Shown: positions 9,524 to 19,773, numbered from the stretch's first letter. The stretch: 64,000 nt of DNA from Sebaldella termitidis ATCC 33386 (GCF_000024405.1 NC_013517.1:3875989-3939988); one strand, 5' to 3'. The notes: generated by a model from the sequence alone, not told the origin. Made by a program: numbers and translations.

Positions 9524-10987
9524 ATGACTTTTGACAGTAAAAACCGTTATCGAAATATAAAAGATGCACATGCTGATGAATTGGAAAATATTGAAAAAAT
9601 TGTAAATTCTGACCATTGGAGACAAAAATTTCATATTATGCCTAAAACCGGACTGCTGAATGATCCTAACGGGCTTGCTTATTTTAACGGTAAATATCAT
9701 ATTTTCTTTCAATGGTTCCCCTTTGGACCTGTTCATGGTTTGAAGCACTGGGCTCATTATGTTTCAGAGGATATGGTCAGCTGGTATGAAGATAAAAGGA
9801 TTCTTATTCCTGAAGAATGGTACGAAAGTCACGGAGCATTCTCCGGGAGTGCTGTCATAAAAGATAACCAGCTTTATCTCATGTATACAGGAAATGTGAG
9901 AACAAAAGACAATAGGAGAAAATCTTATCAGTGTTTAGCACGTCTTGAAGAAAAAAAGATAGTAAAAGACCCTGATAATCCGGTCATTAATAGTATTCCG
10001 GACGGATTTACAAATGAATTCCGAGATCCGAAAATTTTTCAGAAAGACGGCTCCTTTTATCTTGTCATAGGAGGACAGAAAGAAAATATGACCGGAAGCA
10101 TAGCAGTTTATCAGTCAAAAGATCTGCATAACTGGAATTTTATAGGTGAATTAAAAACCGGACTTGAAAATTTCGGCTATATGTGGGAATGTCCTGACTA
10201 TTTCGAACTAAATGATACCGGAATTCTCCTTTTCTGCCCTCAGGGACTTAAGCCTAATAAGGATTGCTTCAATAATATCTACCAGAGCGGCTATATTGCC
10301 GGAGATAAACTTAATTTGGATACACTCGAATTCAGGCATTCTGATTTTACAGAGCTTGACAGAGGATTTGACTTTTATGCACCGCAGACTTTTGAAAAAG
10401 ACGGCAGACGCCTTATGATCGGATGGATGGGACTGCCGGAGATAGAATATCCTTCGGAAAAAAATTTCTGGGTACACTGTCTGACTATTCCCAGAGAATT
10501 AAAATTAATGAATAACAGACTTGTACAATCACCTGCTTCTGAATTAAAAAAGCTCCGAAAAGAAAAAGAAACATTTTCAGAAAATCTGCATAAACAAAAA
10601 ATAAAACTTCCAATATCAGGAACTGTTTATGAGCTTTTAGCTGAGTTTTCCGATTTTTCAGGTGACTTCGGGCTTGAACTGCGCACTGGTCCGGGTGATG
10701 AAAAAACTGTTTTATGGTACGACTATAAAAACAGCAAAATTATTTTAGACAGAACAAATTCCGGAGAAAAATTCGGACTTGATTATGGAAGTCTGAGAAT
10801 GGTTCATTTTATTGCTCCTGTTATAAAGTTCCATATTTTTATGGATTCTTCATCTGTTGAAATATTTATAAATGATGGTAAAGAAACATTTACTGCCAGA
10901 ATTTTCCCCGGGGAAAACAGCTCGGGAATATCGGTTTTTTCTACAGGAACAGCTAAAATAAACCTGAGTAAGTGGAACCTCGCCTGA
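9524..10987 (+). CDS. scrB: Sucrose-6-phosphate hydrolase (GH32)
   Basis: Cleaves sucrose 6-phosphate to glucose 6-phosphate and fructose. It is a GH32 five-bladed propeller with a C-terminal beta-sandwich. The nucleophile motif is LLNDPNGL at about residue 44, FRDPK provides the transition-state Asp, and WECPDYF carries the acid/base Glu. SGSA (GAFSGSAV) is also present. The absence of a signal peptide fits an intracellular phosphosugar hydrolase. Length 487 aa is typical. A ribosome binding site (AAGGAAGG) lies inside the end of scrA, so translation is coupled. No fructokinase gene is adjacent. Confidence 0.95.
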   Translation: MTFDSKNRYRNIKDAHADELENIEKIVNSDHWRQKFHIMPKTGLLNDPNGLAYFNGKYHIFFQWFPFGPVHGLKHWAHYVSEDMVSWYEDKRILIPEEWYESHGAFSGSAVIKDNQLYLMYTGNVRTKDNRRKSYQCLARLEEKKIVKDPDNPVINSIPDGFTNEFRDPKIFQKDGSFYLVIGGQKENMTGSIAVYQSKDLHNWNFIGELKTGLENFGYMWECPDYFELNDTGILLFCPQGLKPNKDCFNNIYQSGYIAGDKLNLDTLEFRHSDFTELDRGFDFYAPQTFEKDGRRLMIGWMGLPEIEYPSEKNFWVHCLTIPRELKLMNNRLVQSPASELKKLRKEKETFSENLHKQKIKLPISGTVYELLAEFSDFSGDFGLELRTGPGDEKTVLWYDYKNSKIILDRTNSGEKFGLDYGSLRMVHFIAPVIKFHIFMDSSSVEIFINDGKETFTARIFPGENSSGISVFSTGTAKINLSKWNLA

Positions 10988-11007
10988 TTATTTATCTATT
11001 TTTTTTC

Positions 11008-11036
11008 TTGTAATTTTAAAATATTAATGGTATAAT
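11008..11036 (+). promoter_or_regulatory. Promoter of rpmB
   Basis: TTGTAA (11008-11013), 17-bp spacer, TATAAT (11031-11036) with TGG before the -10 box. It lies immediately after scrB, so rpmB does not depend on the sucrose promoter. Confidence 0.7.
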
Positions 11037-11069
11037 GAACACCGATTGTATAAAAGGAGGTGAACGAAA

Positions 11070-11333
11070 ATGAAAATATGTGAAGTTTTTGGAAAGAAAG
11101 TGGGACATGGTAATTTAGTCAGTCACTCACATCGTTCAACTAAAAGAATATGGAGACCAAATCTACAGGTTATGACAATAAACGTAGATGGTAAAGACGT
11201 AAGAGTAAGAGTTTGTACAAAAGCAATGAAAACACTAAAAGGGAAAAACCCTGATCAAGTGAAGAAAATCCTAATGGAAAATAAAAATAACTTAAGTCCG
11301 AAGTTATCTAAAGTTTTATTTTCTAATAATTAA
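11070..11333 (+). CDS. rpmB: 50S ribosomal protein L28
   Basis: Large-subunit ribosomal protein. The N-terminus MKICEVFGKKVGHGNLVSHSHRSTKR is the usual L28 start (CxxxGKxxxxGxxxSHSxxxTKR), followed by the conserved WRPNLQ. The zinc-binding cysteine pairs of C+ forms are not complete. At 87 aa it is a little longer than most L28 proteins because of a C-terminal tail (DQVKKILMENKNNLSPKL). It has a very strong ribosome binding site (AAAGGAGGTGAA), its own promoter and its own terminator. Confidence 0.96.
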   Translation: MKICEVFGKKVGHGNLVSHSHRSTKRIWRPNLQVMTINVDGKDVRVRVCTKAMKTLKGKNPDQVKKILMENKNNLSPKLSKVLFSNN

Positions 11334-11334
11334 T

Positions 11335-11372
11335 AAAGAAGTAAGTTTCTATAGCTTACTTCTTTTTTATTT
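11335..11372 (+). terminator. Terminator of rpmB
   Basis: An 11-bp stem (AAAGAAGTAAG at 11335-11345 with CTTACTTCTTT at 11355-11365) is followed by a T-rich tract. Confidence 0.85.
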
Positions 11373-11412
11373 AAACTGGATATTTTAAGGCTTGCATATT
11401 ATTCCGCCAAAA

Positions 11413-11440
11413 AGCTAACCGCCCCTTGAAAGAGGCGGCT
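11413..11440. other. GC-rich hairpin between rpmB and the alpha-glucoside PTS gene
   Basis: CCGCC (11419-11423) pairs with GGCGG (11434-11438) around a short loop, followed on the plus strand by CTGATTTTTAATA. It may be a second rpmB terminator or a transcript-end structure for the convergent PTS gene. The rest of 11373-11541 shows nothing recognisable. Confidence 0.4.
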
Positions 11441-11541
11441 CTGATTTTTAATATGCCAAAAATATATTTAAAAAAATTTATTGTCTTTCATAAAAAAACT
11501 GCATCAATTTTTTCCTGTACTGCCTCCTTTTACATTCTGCT

Positions 11542-13125
11542 TCATAAATTTTTTAGTGTTTTCTTAAGGATATTTGCCATTTTTTCTACTTTTGTTCCAT
11601 ATACTATCTGAATATTTTTATCGTTGATTTTTACTATGCCCAGAGAACCGGTTTGTTTAATCAGATCATCGTTTACCTGAGAAGTATCATCCAAAATCAA
11701 ACGAAGTCTGGAAATACAATTTTCTATTTCTTTTATATTTTCTTTTCCCCCTAATGCTCTGACTAATAATTCACCCAATTTTTCATCAGTTTCTGCAATT
11801 TCCTCGAACAGCTCTTCTTGTTCGTCTTCACGTCCTGGAGTTTTAATATCAAATTTTAATATTAAGGTTTTGAATGTAAAATAATATATAAATGCAAATC
11901 CAATACCAATCAGAAGATTTATATACCATCTTGTCTCTAATCCTTTAAATACTCCGAAGATCAGAAAATCAAATACTCCGCCCTGAGCATTTCCAATCAT
12001 AACATCTAATAAATTATTTAATAAAAATGACATCCCGGCCATGAATGCATGAAATAAAAATAATACCGGAGAAATAAAGATAAATGCAAATTCTATGGGC
12101 TCTGTTATCCCTGTCAGGAATGACGTAAATGCAGCAGCTATGAAAACAGCCTTTACTCTTTTTTTCTGTTCAACTTTTGCAGTTTTATAAATAGCCAGAC
12201 ATGCAGCCGGCAGACCGAAAAGCATAAACGGATGTGTTCCCTGTGATAAAAATTTAGTCGCTGACCTCATTTGTTCCAAATCAGGACTTGCCTGTGTCAT
12301 CAATGTATTGTAAATGATAAGCGCGCCGCTTACCTGCTCGCCGTTTATCAGTGTACTTCCCCCGAACGGCGTAAAACGAATCAGCTGGTTTAATATATGA
12401 TGAAGACCTGTAGGAATTAACAGTCTCTCAAGAAAACCGTATATAAATACTCCGAAGTATCCTGATTCAGATATTATAAAACCAATTTGGTTTATTGCCA
12501 TTCCAAGAAAAGGCCATATAAAATACATAACTAATCCTATTACAGGCATAGTCAGAGTTATCATAATCGGAACAAACCGTGTTCCGCTGAAAAAACCAAA
12601 CGCAACAGGCAGCTCTGTTTTATGAAACTTATTATGGATAAAAGCAGTCCAAAGACCTGTTATTATCCCCCCAAATATACTCATTCTATATGTAAAAATA
12701 CCGAATACTGTATCATAAGCAGATACAGCTTTCACTGCATCCAGCTGTGATTTTCCATGCTCTGTCAGATATGCCGCGTTCATTGTATCGGGAGTTATCC
12801 CGTTCAGCTTCAAAAAGTAACTTATTGTAGAATGAAACAGCACAAAAGCAATAACTGTAGAAAAAGCAGCTACTTCTTTATTATCTTTAGCCATACCCAT
12901 AGCAACCGATATGGCAAACAATACCGGTAAAAGTCCGAATAATCCTAATACTACTGTTTGTACCAGCCCCACAAATCCCTGTATCAATGTATAATTTGCC
13001 AGTGTACTCCCTACTATCGCAGGATTCTGCAGCAAAGAAACAATTCCCAGCAGCAGCCCGGCTGCTACTATAATTGAAAGCGGCGTCATAAGACATTTAC
13101 CTAATTTTTGAATACTTGTTCTCAT
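11542..13125 (-). CDS. PTS system alpha-glucoside/maltose-type EIICB component
   Basis: Imports and phosphorylates an alpha-glucoside. The EIIC domain comes first (LGKCLMTPLSIIVAAGLLLGIVSLL; GLHHILNQLIRF; GITEPIEFAFIFISPVLF). A charged linker and a C-terminal EIIB domain follow, with the phosphorylated Cys470 in IENCISRLRL. The order EIIC-EIIB and the 527-aa length match the MalB/AglA/GlvC group. No EIIA domain is present. It lies 121 bp downstream of a GH4 6-phospho-alpha-glucosidase gene on the same strand, which supports maltose or sucrose-isomer alpha-glucosides as the substrate. The ribosome binding site is GGAGGGAAATATA before ATG. Confidence 0.9.
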   Translation of the reverse strand: MRTSIQKLGKCLMTPLSIIVAAGLLLGIVSLLQNPAIVGSTLANYTLIQGFVGLVQTVVLGLFGLLPVLFAISVAMGMAKDNKEVAAFSTVIAFVLFHSTISYFLKLNGITPDTMNAAYLTEHGKSQLDAVKAVSAYDTVFGIFTYRMSIFGGIITGLWTAFIHNKFHKTELPVAFGFFSGTRFVPIMITLTMPVIGLVMYFIWPFLGMAINQIGFIISESGYFGVFIYGFLERLLIPTGLHHILNQLIRFTPFGGSTLINGEQVSGALIIYNTLMTQASPDLEQMRSATKFLSQGTHPFMLFGLPAACLAIYKTAKVEQKKRVKAVFIAAAFTSFLTGITEPIEFAFIFISPVLFLFHAFMAGMSFLLNNLLDVMIGNAQGGVFDFLIFGVFKGLETRWYINLLIGIGFAFIYYFTFKTLILKFDIKTPGREDEQEELFEEIAETDEKLGELLVRALGGKENIKEIENCISRLRLILDDTSQVNDDLIKQTGSLGIVKINDKNIQIVYGTKVEKMANILKKTLKNL

Positions 13126-13246
13126 TATATTTCCCTCCTATAAATCACAGGATAATTTCAAAAAACACTGTTTTATATCTTGGAGAGTATATTTATAATG
13201 GTTTGTAGTTATTTGTTTTTTAGAAATACCTGAGTAATATTAATTC

Positions 13247-14641
<1,395 letters not shown>

Positions 14642-14644
14642 TTA

Positions 14645-14672
14645 ATTATATCCAATAAAACAAAAAAAACAA
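14645..14672 (-). promoter_or_regulatory. Probable promoter of the GH4-PTS genes
   Basis: On the minus strand TATAAT (14645-14650) is preceded at 16 bp by TTGTTT (14667-14672). It lies about 60 bp upstream of the glucosidase start. Confidence 0.5.
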
Positions 14673-14781
14673 CTAAACCAGCAGTATTAGTAATAATTAA
14701 CACTTTAAGTTTTATTTTTCAAATCATGAAAAATTTTACATCAAAAAAATTCTGATTAAAATAAAGAGATTTGACTTAAAA

Positions 14782-14811
14782 TTGACATCTTATCCAGTAT
14801 ATAGTTATAAT
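14782..14811 (+). promoter_or_regulatory. Promoter of the RpiR-family regulator
   Basis: A perfect TTGACA (14782-14787), 18-bp spacer and perfect TATAAT (14806-14811). Confidence 0.75.
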
Positions 14812-14814
14812 AAG

Positions 14815-14834
14815 TTAAGAATTAATTTTCTTAA
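14815..14834. promoter_or_regulatory. Inverted repeat overlapping the regulator's transcription start (candidate operator)
   Basis: TTAAGAA (14815-14821) and TTCTTAA (14828-14834) form a perfect 7-bp inverted repeat with a 6-bp AT spacer, starting 3 bp after the -10 box. Autoregulation by the RpiR protein is an inference. Confidence 0.5.
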
Positions 14835-14856
14835 TCTGAAAAATTAGGAGAAAGCC

Positions 14857-15612
14857 ATGAAATTAGATGTTTTAATTAACAAATATTATGAAAAATTAAA
14901 TAGTAATGATTTATATATATTGAACTATATAAAAAATAATCCTGAGACCTCTGATGTTAATATAACTTTGCTTTCTAAAATGTGTAATTCCTCCACAGCC
15001 TCTATTCTCCGAATGACCAAAAAACTGGGTTTTTCAGGATACAGCGAATTTAAATATTTTTTAAAAAGTCTGACAGCCTCTAAAGAAAGTCAGGATTTGA
15101 AAACAAGACTGGAAGTTCTGGCCTCTGATGTAGAGCATACTATGAAAATATTTAAAAATAATAACCAGCTCAGTGAAACATGTGATTTGTTATATAATGC
15201 AAAAAATATCTATGCTTATGGAACCGGATATGGTCAAAAGCTGATGCTTCAGGAATTTTCCCGTTGTATGCTGAATTGCGGAAAAAATATCATAATAATT
15301 CCTGCATTTACTGAATTCAGAATTGCAGTTCAGAATATGAAAGAAAGTGATATGGTAATAATAGCCTCATTATCTGGTAATGCCCGCGATATTGCCGAAC
15401 TGATACACATATTAAATCTAAAAAACATACCTATTTTATCAATAACTAATTTTAACGATAATACACTTTCTAAATTAACTCCGTATAATCTTTATTATCA
15501 GTCTTCAAATATAAATACCGAGGACAGTCTGAATAATTCTTCTTATGTTACCCTAAATTTATTGCTTAATTTTATTTATGAAGGATATATGGATTTTATC
15601 GAATCAAAATAA
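14857..15612 (+). CDS. RpiR/MurR-family regulator of the alpha-glucoside locus
   Basis: Cytoplasmic sugar-phosphate-responsive regulator. Residues 1-75 form the RpiR winged helix (LNYIKNNPETSDVN ... SKMCNSSTASILRMTKKLGFSGYSEFKYFL). Residues 105-240 form a SIS sugar-phosphate isomerase fold (NIYAYGTGYGQKLML; MVIIASLSGNARDIAELI). At 251 aa it is slightly short but complete. It is divergent from the GH4 and PTS genes across 269 bp, the usual place for their regulator. Family members near GlvA/MalH act as MalR/GlvR activators or repressors; which applies here cannot be read from sequence. Confidence 0.9.
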   Translation: MKLDVLINKYYEKLNSNDLYILNYIKNNPETSDVNITLLSKMCNSSTASILRMTKKLGFSGYSEFKYFLKSLTASKESQDLKTRLEVLASDVEHTMKIFKNNNQLSETCDLLYNAKNIYAYGTGYGQKLMLQEFSRCMLNCGKNIIIIPAFTEFRIAVQNMKESDMVIIASLSGNARDIAELIHILNLKNIPILSITNFNDNTLSKLTPYNLYYQSSNINTEDSLNNSSYVTLNLLLNFIYEGYMDFIESK

Positions 15613-15817
15613 ATATAAGCAGTCTGCCGAAAAAATATATTTTTGCCTTTATTCCTTTTATATTTATAATAAATTTAGTATAATTAACTTGCATAAGTAA
15701 AATTAACTCATATATTGCAAAATATGATATTTTTTAATGCAGGTTTTTTTTACTTTTCTGCACTAAAATAATGTGCAGTTTGTTTTTTATCTAAAAATAT
15801 ATATGAAAGGAGATAAG

Positions 15818-16348
15818 ATGAAAAAGTTATATTTAGTATGTTTATTATTTATTTTGGGACTTGTTTCTTTCGCAGAAACATATACAAAGACTGAACAGCG
15901 TGAAATCGTAAAACAGTTCGGCGTGTTCCAAAGTGCTCTGAAAGGAAAAAAATTTGATAAGACAGCAGAGGTAATATATTTTCCGCTGTCATATGAATTT
16001 GAGGATGCAGAAACTGCTTCTGAAAATAAAAACGAATTTTTCAAAAGCCTGAAAGACCTCACTCTTCCAAAGGTTGACACTAAAACAAACAAAATATCAA
16101 AATACAGTAAAAAAGGTAATTCAAAAACATGTGATTTTGAAGTAACAAATAAGTTTGTTTCATCTGATGACAGCGAATTTCTGGAAAATTACGGAGTAAA
16201 TACAGATAAATATTTTGTTGTCACTGCAAGTTATTTTACAACATCTGATGATACTGACCTTATAGACGGCTGCGCAGGTTACAATACTTATTTTTTCCAG
16301 CTTAAAAACAAAGAATTGAAATTGGTAAAAAAAGTAGAACTTCCATAA
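15818..16348 (+). CDS. Exported small protein, member 1 of a local three-paralogue family
   Basis: Function not recognised. A classic signal peptide (MKKLYLVCLLFILGLVSFAE, cleavage after SFA) precedes a soluble domain of about 155 residues. The domain starts with a motif shared by all three paralogues: TExxxxxKQFxxFQxALKxK. Two later cysteines (KTCDF and DGCAG) could form a disulphide. Start: ATG with AAAGGAGATAAG. The two paralogues lie on the opposite strand just downstream (16411-16932 and 16980-17501). Probably periplasmic; the pattern of a helical head followed by beta strands is reminiscent of NTF2-like folds, but this is a guess. Confidence 0.8.
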   Translation: MKKLYLVCLLFILGLVSFAETYTKTEQREIVKQFGVFQSALKGKKFDKTAEVIYFPLSYEFEDAETASENKNEFFKSLKDLTLPKVDTKTNKISKYSKKGNSKTCDFEVTNKFVSSDDSEFLENYGVNTDKYFVVTASYFTTSDDTDLIDGCAGYNTYFFQLKNKELKLVKKVELP

Positions 16349-16353
16349 ATAAA

Positions 16354-16393
16354 AAAGCTGCCTGATTCATCCAGAATTTTGGCAGCTTTATTT
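16354..16393. terminator. Bidirectional terminator between convergent paralogues
   Basis: AAAGCTGCC (16354-16362) pairs with GGCAGCTTT (16381-16389), with A-rich sequence before it and T-rich sequence after it. It serves the plus-strand gene and probably the minus-strand paralogue. Confidence 0.8.
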
Positions 16394-16410
16394 ATTTATT
16401 TTATTGATAT

Positions 16411-16932
16411 TTACGGTCCGACATACAAAGCATGAAGTTTAAGCTTATTATTCTCAAATTCAAAAACATAACGGGCATACCCCGGATATTCAGGATCATC
16501 ATAATAGTAAAAAACTTCAAACGTTTTTTCATCAGGATCAAGTCCCCAGCCTTCATTGTTTTCAGTCGTAGAAAAACCGGCTGTTATCTCAAGAACACCG
16601 TTTTTATATTTTTTTACAGTATTAGAATTCAAATCTACCTTCAAAAGAGCCATTTCTTTTATCTCATTCAAAAATTTAGTTTTATACTTGACTATTTCCT
16701 CATGACTCACAGGTACCTCATAATCAGTATAGGATTTCCCGTCTATATAGTTAAAACCATACACAGGGTTATCAATATAATTCTTCAAAGTATTTATATC
16801 CTTATTTTTCAATGCTTTTTGAAATTCCACAAATTGTTTTAAAGCGATATTTTTTTCATTTTCGGTAAAATTTTCTTTGCTGAAAGAAAAGACGCTGATT
16901 AATAACAACAGCATTAATATTAACTTTTTCAT
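16411..16932 (-). CDS. Exported small protein, paralogue 2
   Basis: Function not recognised. The signal peptide MKKLILMLLLLISVFSFSKE is followed by the shared motif (FTENEKNIALKQFVEFQKALKNKD) and a domain with EVFYYYDDPEYPGYARYVFEF near the end. That segment corresponds to EVSAFYNDPEYPSVAQYIFKM in paralogue 3, so these two are closest to each other. No cysteines are seen in the mature part. The start at 16932 has AAAGGAGTGGAAAT upstream; an earlier in-frame ATG lacks one. Product 173 aa. Confidence 0.8.
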   Translation of the reverse strand: MKKLILMLLLLISVFSFSKENFTENEKNIALKQFVEFQKALKNKDINTLKNYIDNPVYGFNYIDGKSYTDYEVPVSHEEIVKYKTKFLNEIKEMALLKVDLNSNTVKKYKNGVLEITAGFSTTENNEGWGLDPDEKTFEVFYYYDDPEYPGYARYVFEFENNKLKLHALYVGP

Positions 16933-16979
16933 ATTTCCACTCCTTTTATTCACTTTTTTATTTTTCCGATAAATATAAT

Positions 16980-17501
16980 TTACGGCATGCTATATATACA
17001 AATAAACTTTAACTGACTGTCCTTCATTTTAAAAATATATTGTGCAACTGACGGATATTCAGGATCATTATAAAAAGCAGAAACTTCAAACATTTTATCC
17101 CCTTTATGCCCCCAGATATAATTATCCTCTTCCATAACAAAGAAATCTGCCGATATTGTCTCTTCGCCTTTAGTATATTTTATTACTTCGTTATTTTTCA
17201 AATCTGTTTTTACAAGTGTCACTTCTTTTAATGATTTGAAAAATTCATCTTTATATCTGACTATTTCATCATAACTCACAGACTCTGTATTTAGTCTGTA
17301 AGCCGGTCCGTCATTTAGAACAAGCCCGTACAAAGAACCGTCAATAAATTTTTCTATTGCTTTTATATCCTTGTTCTTTACTGCTTTCTGAAACTCTGTA
17401 AACTGTTTTAAGACAGCATTTTTTTCATTTTTGGTAAAATCTTCCCTGCTAAAAGAAAATACACTGACAAATACCAAAAATATAAATACTAACTTTTTCA
17501 T
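16980..17501 (-). CDS. Exported small protein, paralogue 3
   Basis: Function not recognised. Signal peptide MKKLVFIFLVFVSVFSFSRE, then FTKNEKNAVLKQFTEFQKAVKNKDIKAIEKFIDGS, and a DPEYP-containing C-terminal strand region. It is a tandem duplicate of 16411-16932: same strand, 47 bp apart, same 173-aa length and aligned motifs throughout. The ribosome binding site is AGGAGTGAAGGC. The copies have diverged enough to suggest an old duplication. Confidence 0.8.
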   Translation of the reverse strand: MKKLVFIFLVFVSVFSFSREDFTKNEKNAVLKQFTEFQKAVKNKDIKAIEKFIDGSLYGLVLNDGPAYRLNTESVSYDEIVRYKDEFFKSLKEVTLVKTDLKNNEVIKYTKGEETISADFFVMEEDNYIWGHKGDKMFEVSAFYNDPEYPSVAQYIFKMKDSQLKFICIYSMP

Positions 17502-17589
17502 GCCTTCACTCCTTTATTTTTTATTAAATAATACATGGATTATAATTTATCAGCACACAAAAGTCAATAAATTTTTTACTCAAAAAAAA

Positions 17590-17622
17590 CAGAAGTTCAA
17601 TTTTAAAAACTTCTGTTTTTTT
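17590..17622. terminator. Terminator downstream of dacA
   Basis: CAGAAGTT (17590-17597) pairs with AACTTCTG (17608-17615). A-runs on the left and T-runs on the right allow it to act for both strands; on the minus strand it ends the nth-dacA transcript. Confidence 0.75.
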
Positions 17623-17626
17623 ATTT

Positions 17627-19117
17627 TTATAACCAGCCGAATGTAATAAATCTTAAAAATTTACCAAAACCGCTTAATTCTTTTACCTCTTCACTTGAAA
17701 TAATATTTACTTTTCCTATCTCTTTTCCGCCTTTTTTTATAATCAGCTCACCGATTACAGTTCCTTTCTGTACAGGCGCTTTTATATTCAGATCTCTTGT
17801 TTCGTATTCATAAGGATTATTTTTTACTTCATAGACATCCTCTGCAAGAGTACCTTTTATTGTTTTCTTTTTGCCGTCTTTCAGCTTGAACTCACCCATA
17901 TCTGACCCGGCTTTTTTTACTATAGTCAGTTGTGCCTCTATAGCTTGAAATTCCTCTGTAAGAAGCTTTGTTCTGGCTGCATCAGTAACCTCTCCGAGCA
18001 CTACAGCTACTATCTCTACATTTCCTTTTTTACTTGTCACGATTATATTATATCCTGATAAATTATGAAATCCGGTCTTCAGTCCCCAAATTCCAAATTT
18101 TTCAAGCAAATGATTTCTGCTTGGATAAATTATCTGTTCTCCCAGACTATTTTCCAGTATGAGCTCTTTTTCCCCTGCCCATTCTCTTATTCTTTTATCT
18201 TTCATCGCTGCCATAGCAAGAAGGTAAAGATCATCAGCTGTAGATGTATCAAGCTGTCTTCCTGTCATAGAAGTGGGAAGTCCTGCCGGAGTATAAAATT
18301 TAGTGTTCTTCATCCCAAGCTCTTTTGCTTTTTCATTCATTAATTCCACGAATTTATCTATTGAACCGTTTCCTATGTGCTTTGCCACGAGATAAGCTGC
18401 GTTATTGGCAGAATATATATTTTCAGCTCTCAGCAGATCTCTTAATACAAAGCATTCTCCCGCTTTTACATTCAGCCAGCTGCCGCCCACATTGGCCGTA
18501 GCCTGATCAAAGCATACTTTATCATCCAGAGATTTATTCCCCTTGTCTACCTGATCAAGAGCAACAAGTATATTCATGACCTTAGCCAGCGATGCAGTGG
18601 GATGAACCACAGCAGAACCGTTTGACTTGATTTTATATCCGTCTGCAGTTGCTATATATGTTAATATTTCACCTTTATAGAAGGTAGGCCCTTCCTGCTC
18701 TTTATCAATTGCCTGTTTCACAGGTTTTTTAGGATCTATCTTGGCAGGTCCGGATTTCACAGGAGCTTTTGGAGGCTCTACAGTTATTTCCGGAGTTCCG
18801 TTTTCCGGATTAATAGGTATTTCTCCGTTTTCTGCTCCATTCCCTCCCGGAGTTCCGTTTATTGTATTCGGCGTACCAGTTCCTGACTCTGTTCCCAGTG
18901 TGTCTGTACCGGGATTTCCTGTTTTTTCATTTTGTACTTCTTTTACTGCCTTATTTATACTGTCCTTAACTTCCTGATTTTTATCTTTTTCAGTTTTTTC
19001 TTTTGTCTTTACAGTCTCTGCCGGTGTATCTCCGCCTCCGCTGCTGCCTGCCGGTTCCCCTTCGGCAAATAAAAATGTAACTAACATTGCCAGAACGACA
19101 AAATATCTCTTCTTCAT
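17627..19117 (-). CDS. dacA: D-alanyl-D-alanine carboxypeptidase (penicillin-binding protein, S11)
   Basis: Trims the terminal D-Ala from peptidoglycan pentapeptides in the periplasm. Signal peptide MKKRYFVVLAMLVTFLFAEG. Residues 20-140 are a low-complexity linker rich in Gly, Pro, Thr, Asn and Glu with repeated NGTP units. The catalytic domain follows: SxxK in SLAKVMN, SxN in YSANNAA and KTG in WGLKTGFHN. The last ~90 residues form the beta-rich PBP5-like domain 2. At 496 aa it is about 100 residues longer than usual because of the linker. The start overlaps the nth stop by 4 bp, so translation is coupled. Confidence 0.93.
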   Translation of the reverse strand: MKKRYFVVLAMLVTFLFAEGEPAGSSGGGDTPAETVKTKEKTEKDKNQEVKDSINKAVKEVQNEKTGNPGTDTLGTESGTGTPNTINGTPGGNGAENGEIPINPENGTPEITVEPPKAPVKSGPAKIDPKKPVKQAIDKEQEGPTFYKGEILTYIATADGYKIKSNGSAVVHPTASLAKVMNILVALDQVDKGNKSLDDKVCFDQATANVGGSWLNVKAGECFVLRDLLRAENIYSANNAAYLVAKHIGNGSIDKFVELMNEKAKELGMKNTKFYTPAGLPTSMTGRQLDTSTADDLYLLAMAAMKDKRIREWAGEKELILENSLGEQIIYPSRNHLLEKFGIWGLKTGFHNLSGYNIIVTSKKGNVEIVAVVLGEVTDAARTKLLTEEFQAIEAQLTIVKKAGSDMGEFKLKDGKKKTIKGTLAEDVYEVKNNPYEYETRDLNIKAPVQKGTVIGELIIKKGGKEIGKVNIISSEEVKELSGFGKFLRFITFGWL

Positions 19118-19773
19118 GACTTCTCCTTATTCTTTTTTAAATTTGTTTCATAATATTTACAATATTCCTTTATTTCACAAATCTCACATTTGGGTTTTCT
19201 GGCTATACATTTATCTCTGCCGTGAAGAATGAGATAATGTGAGTACTCAAACCAATGTTTTTTCGGAATAAATTTCATGAGTTCCTTTTCTATAATCTCA
19301 GGATTATCACTCTTAACAAATCCTATTCTGTTTGAAAGTCTCTTTACATGCGTATCTACAACAATTCCTTCACGAATATTCCAGATATCCCCTAATACCA
19401 CATTGGCGGTCTTCCTTCCGACTCCCGCAAGTCCTCTCAGCTCTTCCATGGTATTCGGAACTTCACCGTTATATTTTTCCAAAAGCTGTCTGGAACACAT
19501 CTGTATATTTTTAGCTTTATTTTTATAAAAACCTGTAGATCTTATGTGTTTTTCTATTTCCTTCAGATCCATTTCAGCAAGATCTTTCGGTCCCTTTACT
19601 ATTTTAAATAATTCTTTCGTAACTATATTCACTCTTACATCTGTGCATTGTGCCGACAAAATAACGGCAATCAATAACTGATAAGGTGTTTCATAGTTCA
19701 AAGCAGTAATAGGTACTTGAAATTTCTGCTCCAAGATAGGAAATACCTTATTAAAGCGTTCTTTTTTTGTCAT
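19114..19773 (-). CDS. nth: Endonuclease III (DNA glycosylase/AP lyase)
   Basis: Base-excision repair enzyme for oxidised pyrimidines. The helix-hairpin-helix LRGLAGVGRKTANVVLGDIW contains the catalytic Lys, and the downstream VDTHVKRL contains the catalytic Asp. The C-terminal [4Fe-4S] loop is complete: C-IARKPK-C-EI-C-EIKEY-C. At 219 aa it has the family length. It is upstream of dacA and overlaps it by 4 bp. Identification is secure. Confidence 0.97.
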   Translation of the reverse strand: MTKKERFNKVFPILEQKFQVPITALNYETPYQLLIAVILSAQCTDVRVNIVTKELFKIVKGPKDLAEMDLKEIEKHIRSTGFYKNKAKNIQMCSRQLLEKYNGEVPNTMEELRGLAGVGRKTANVVLGDIWNIREGIVVDTHVKRLSNRIGFVKSDNPEIIEKELMKFIPKKHWFEYSHYLILHGRDKCIARKPKCEICEIKEYCKYYETNLKKNKEKS

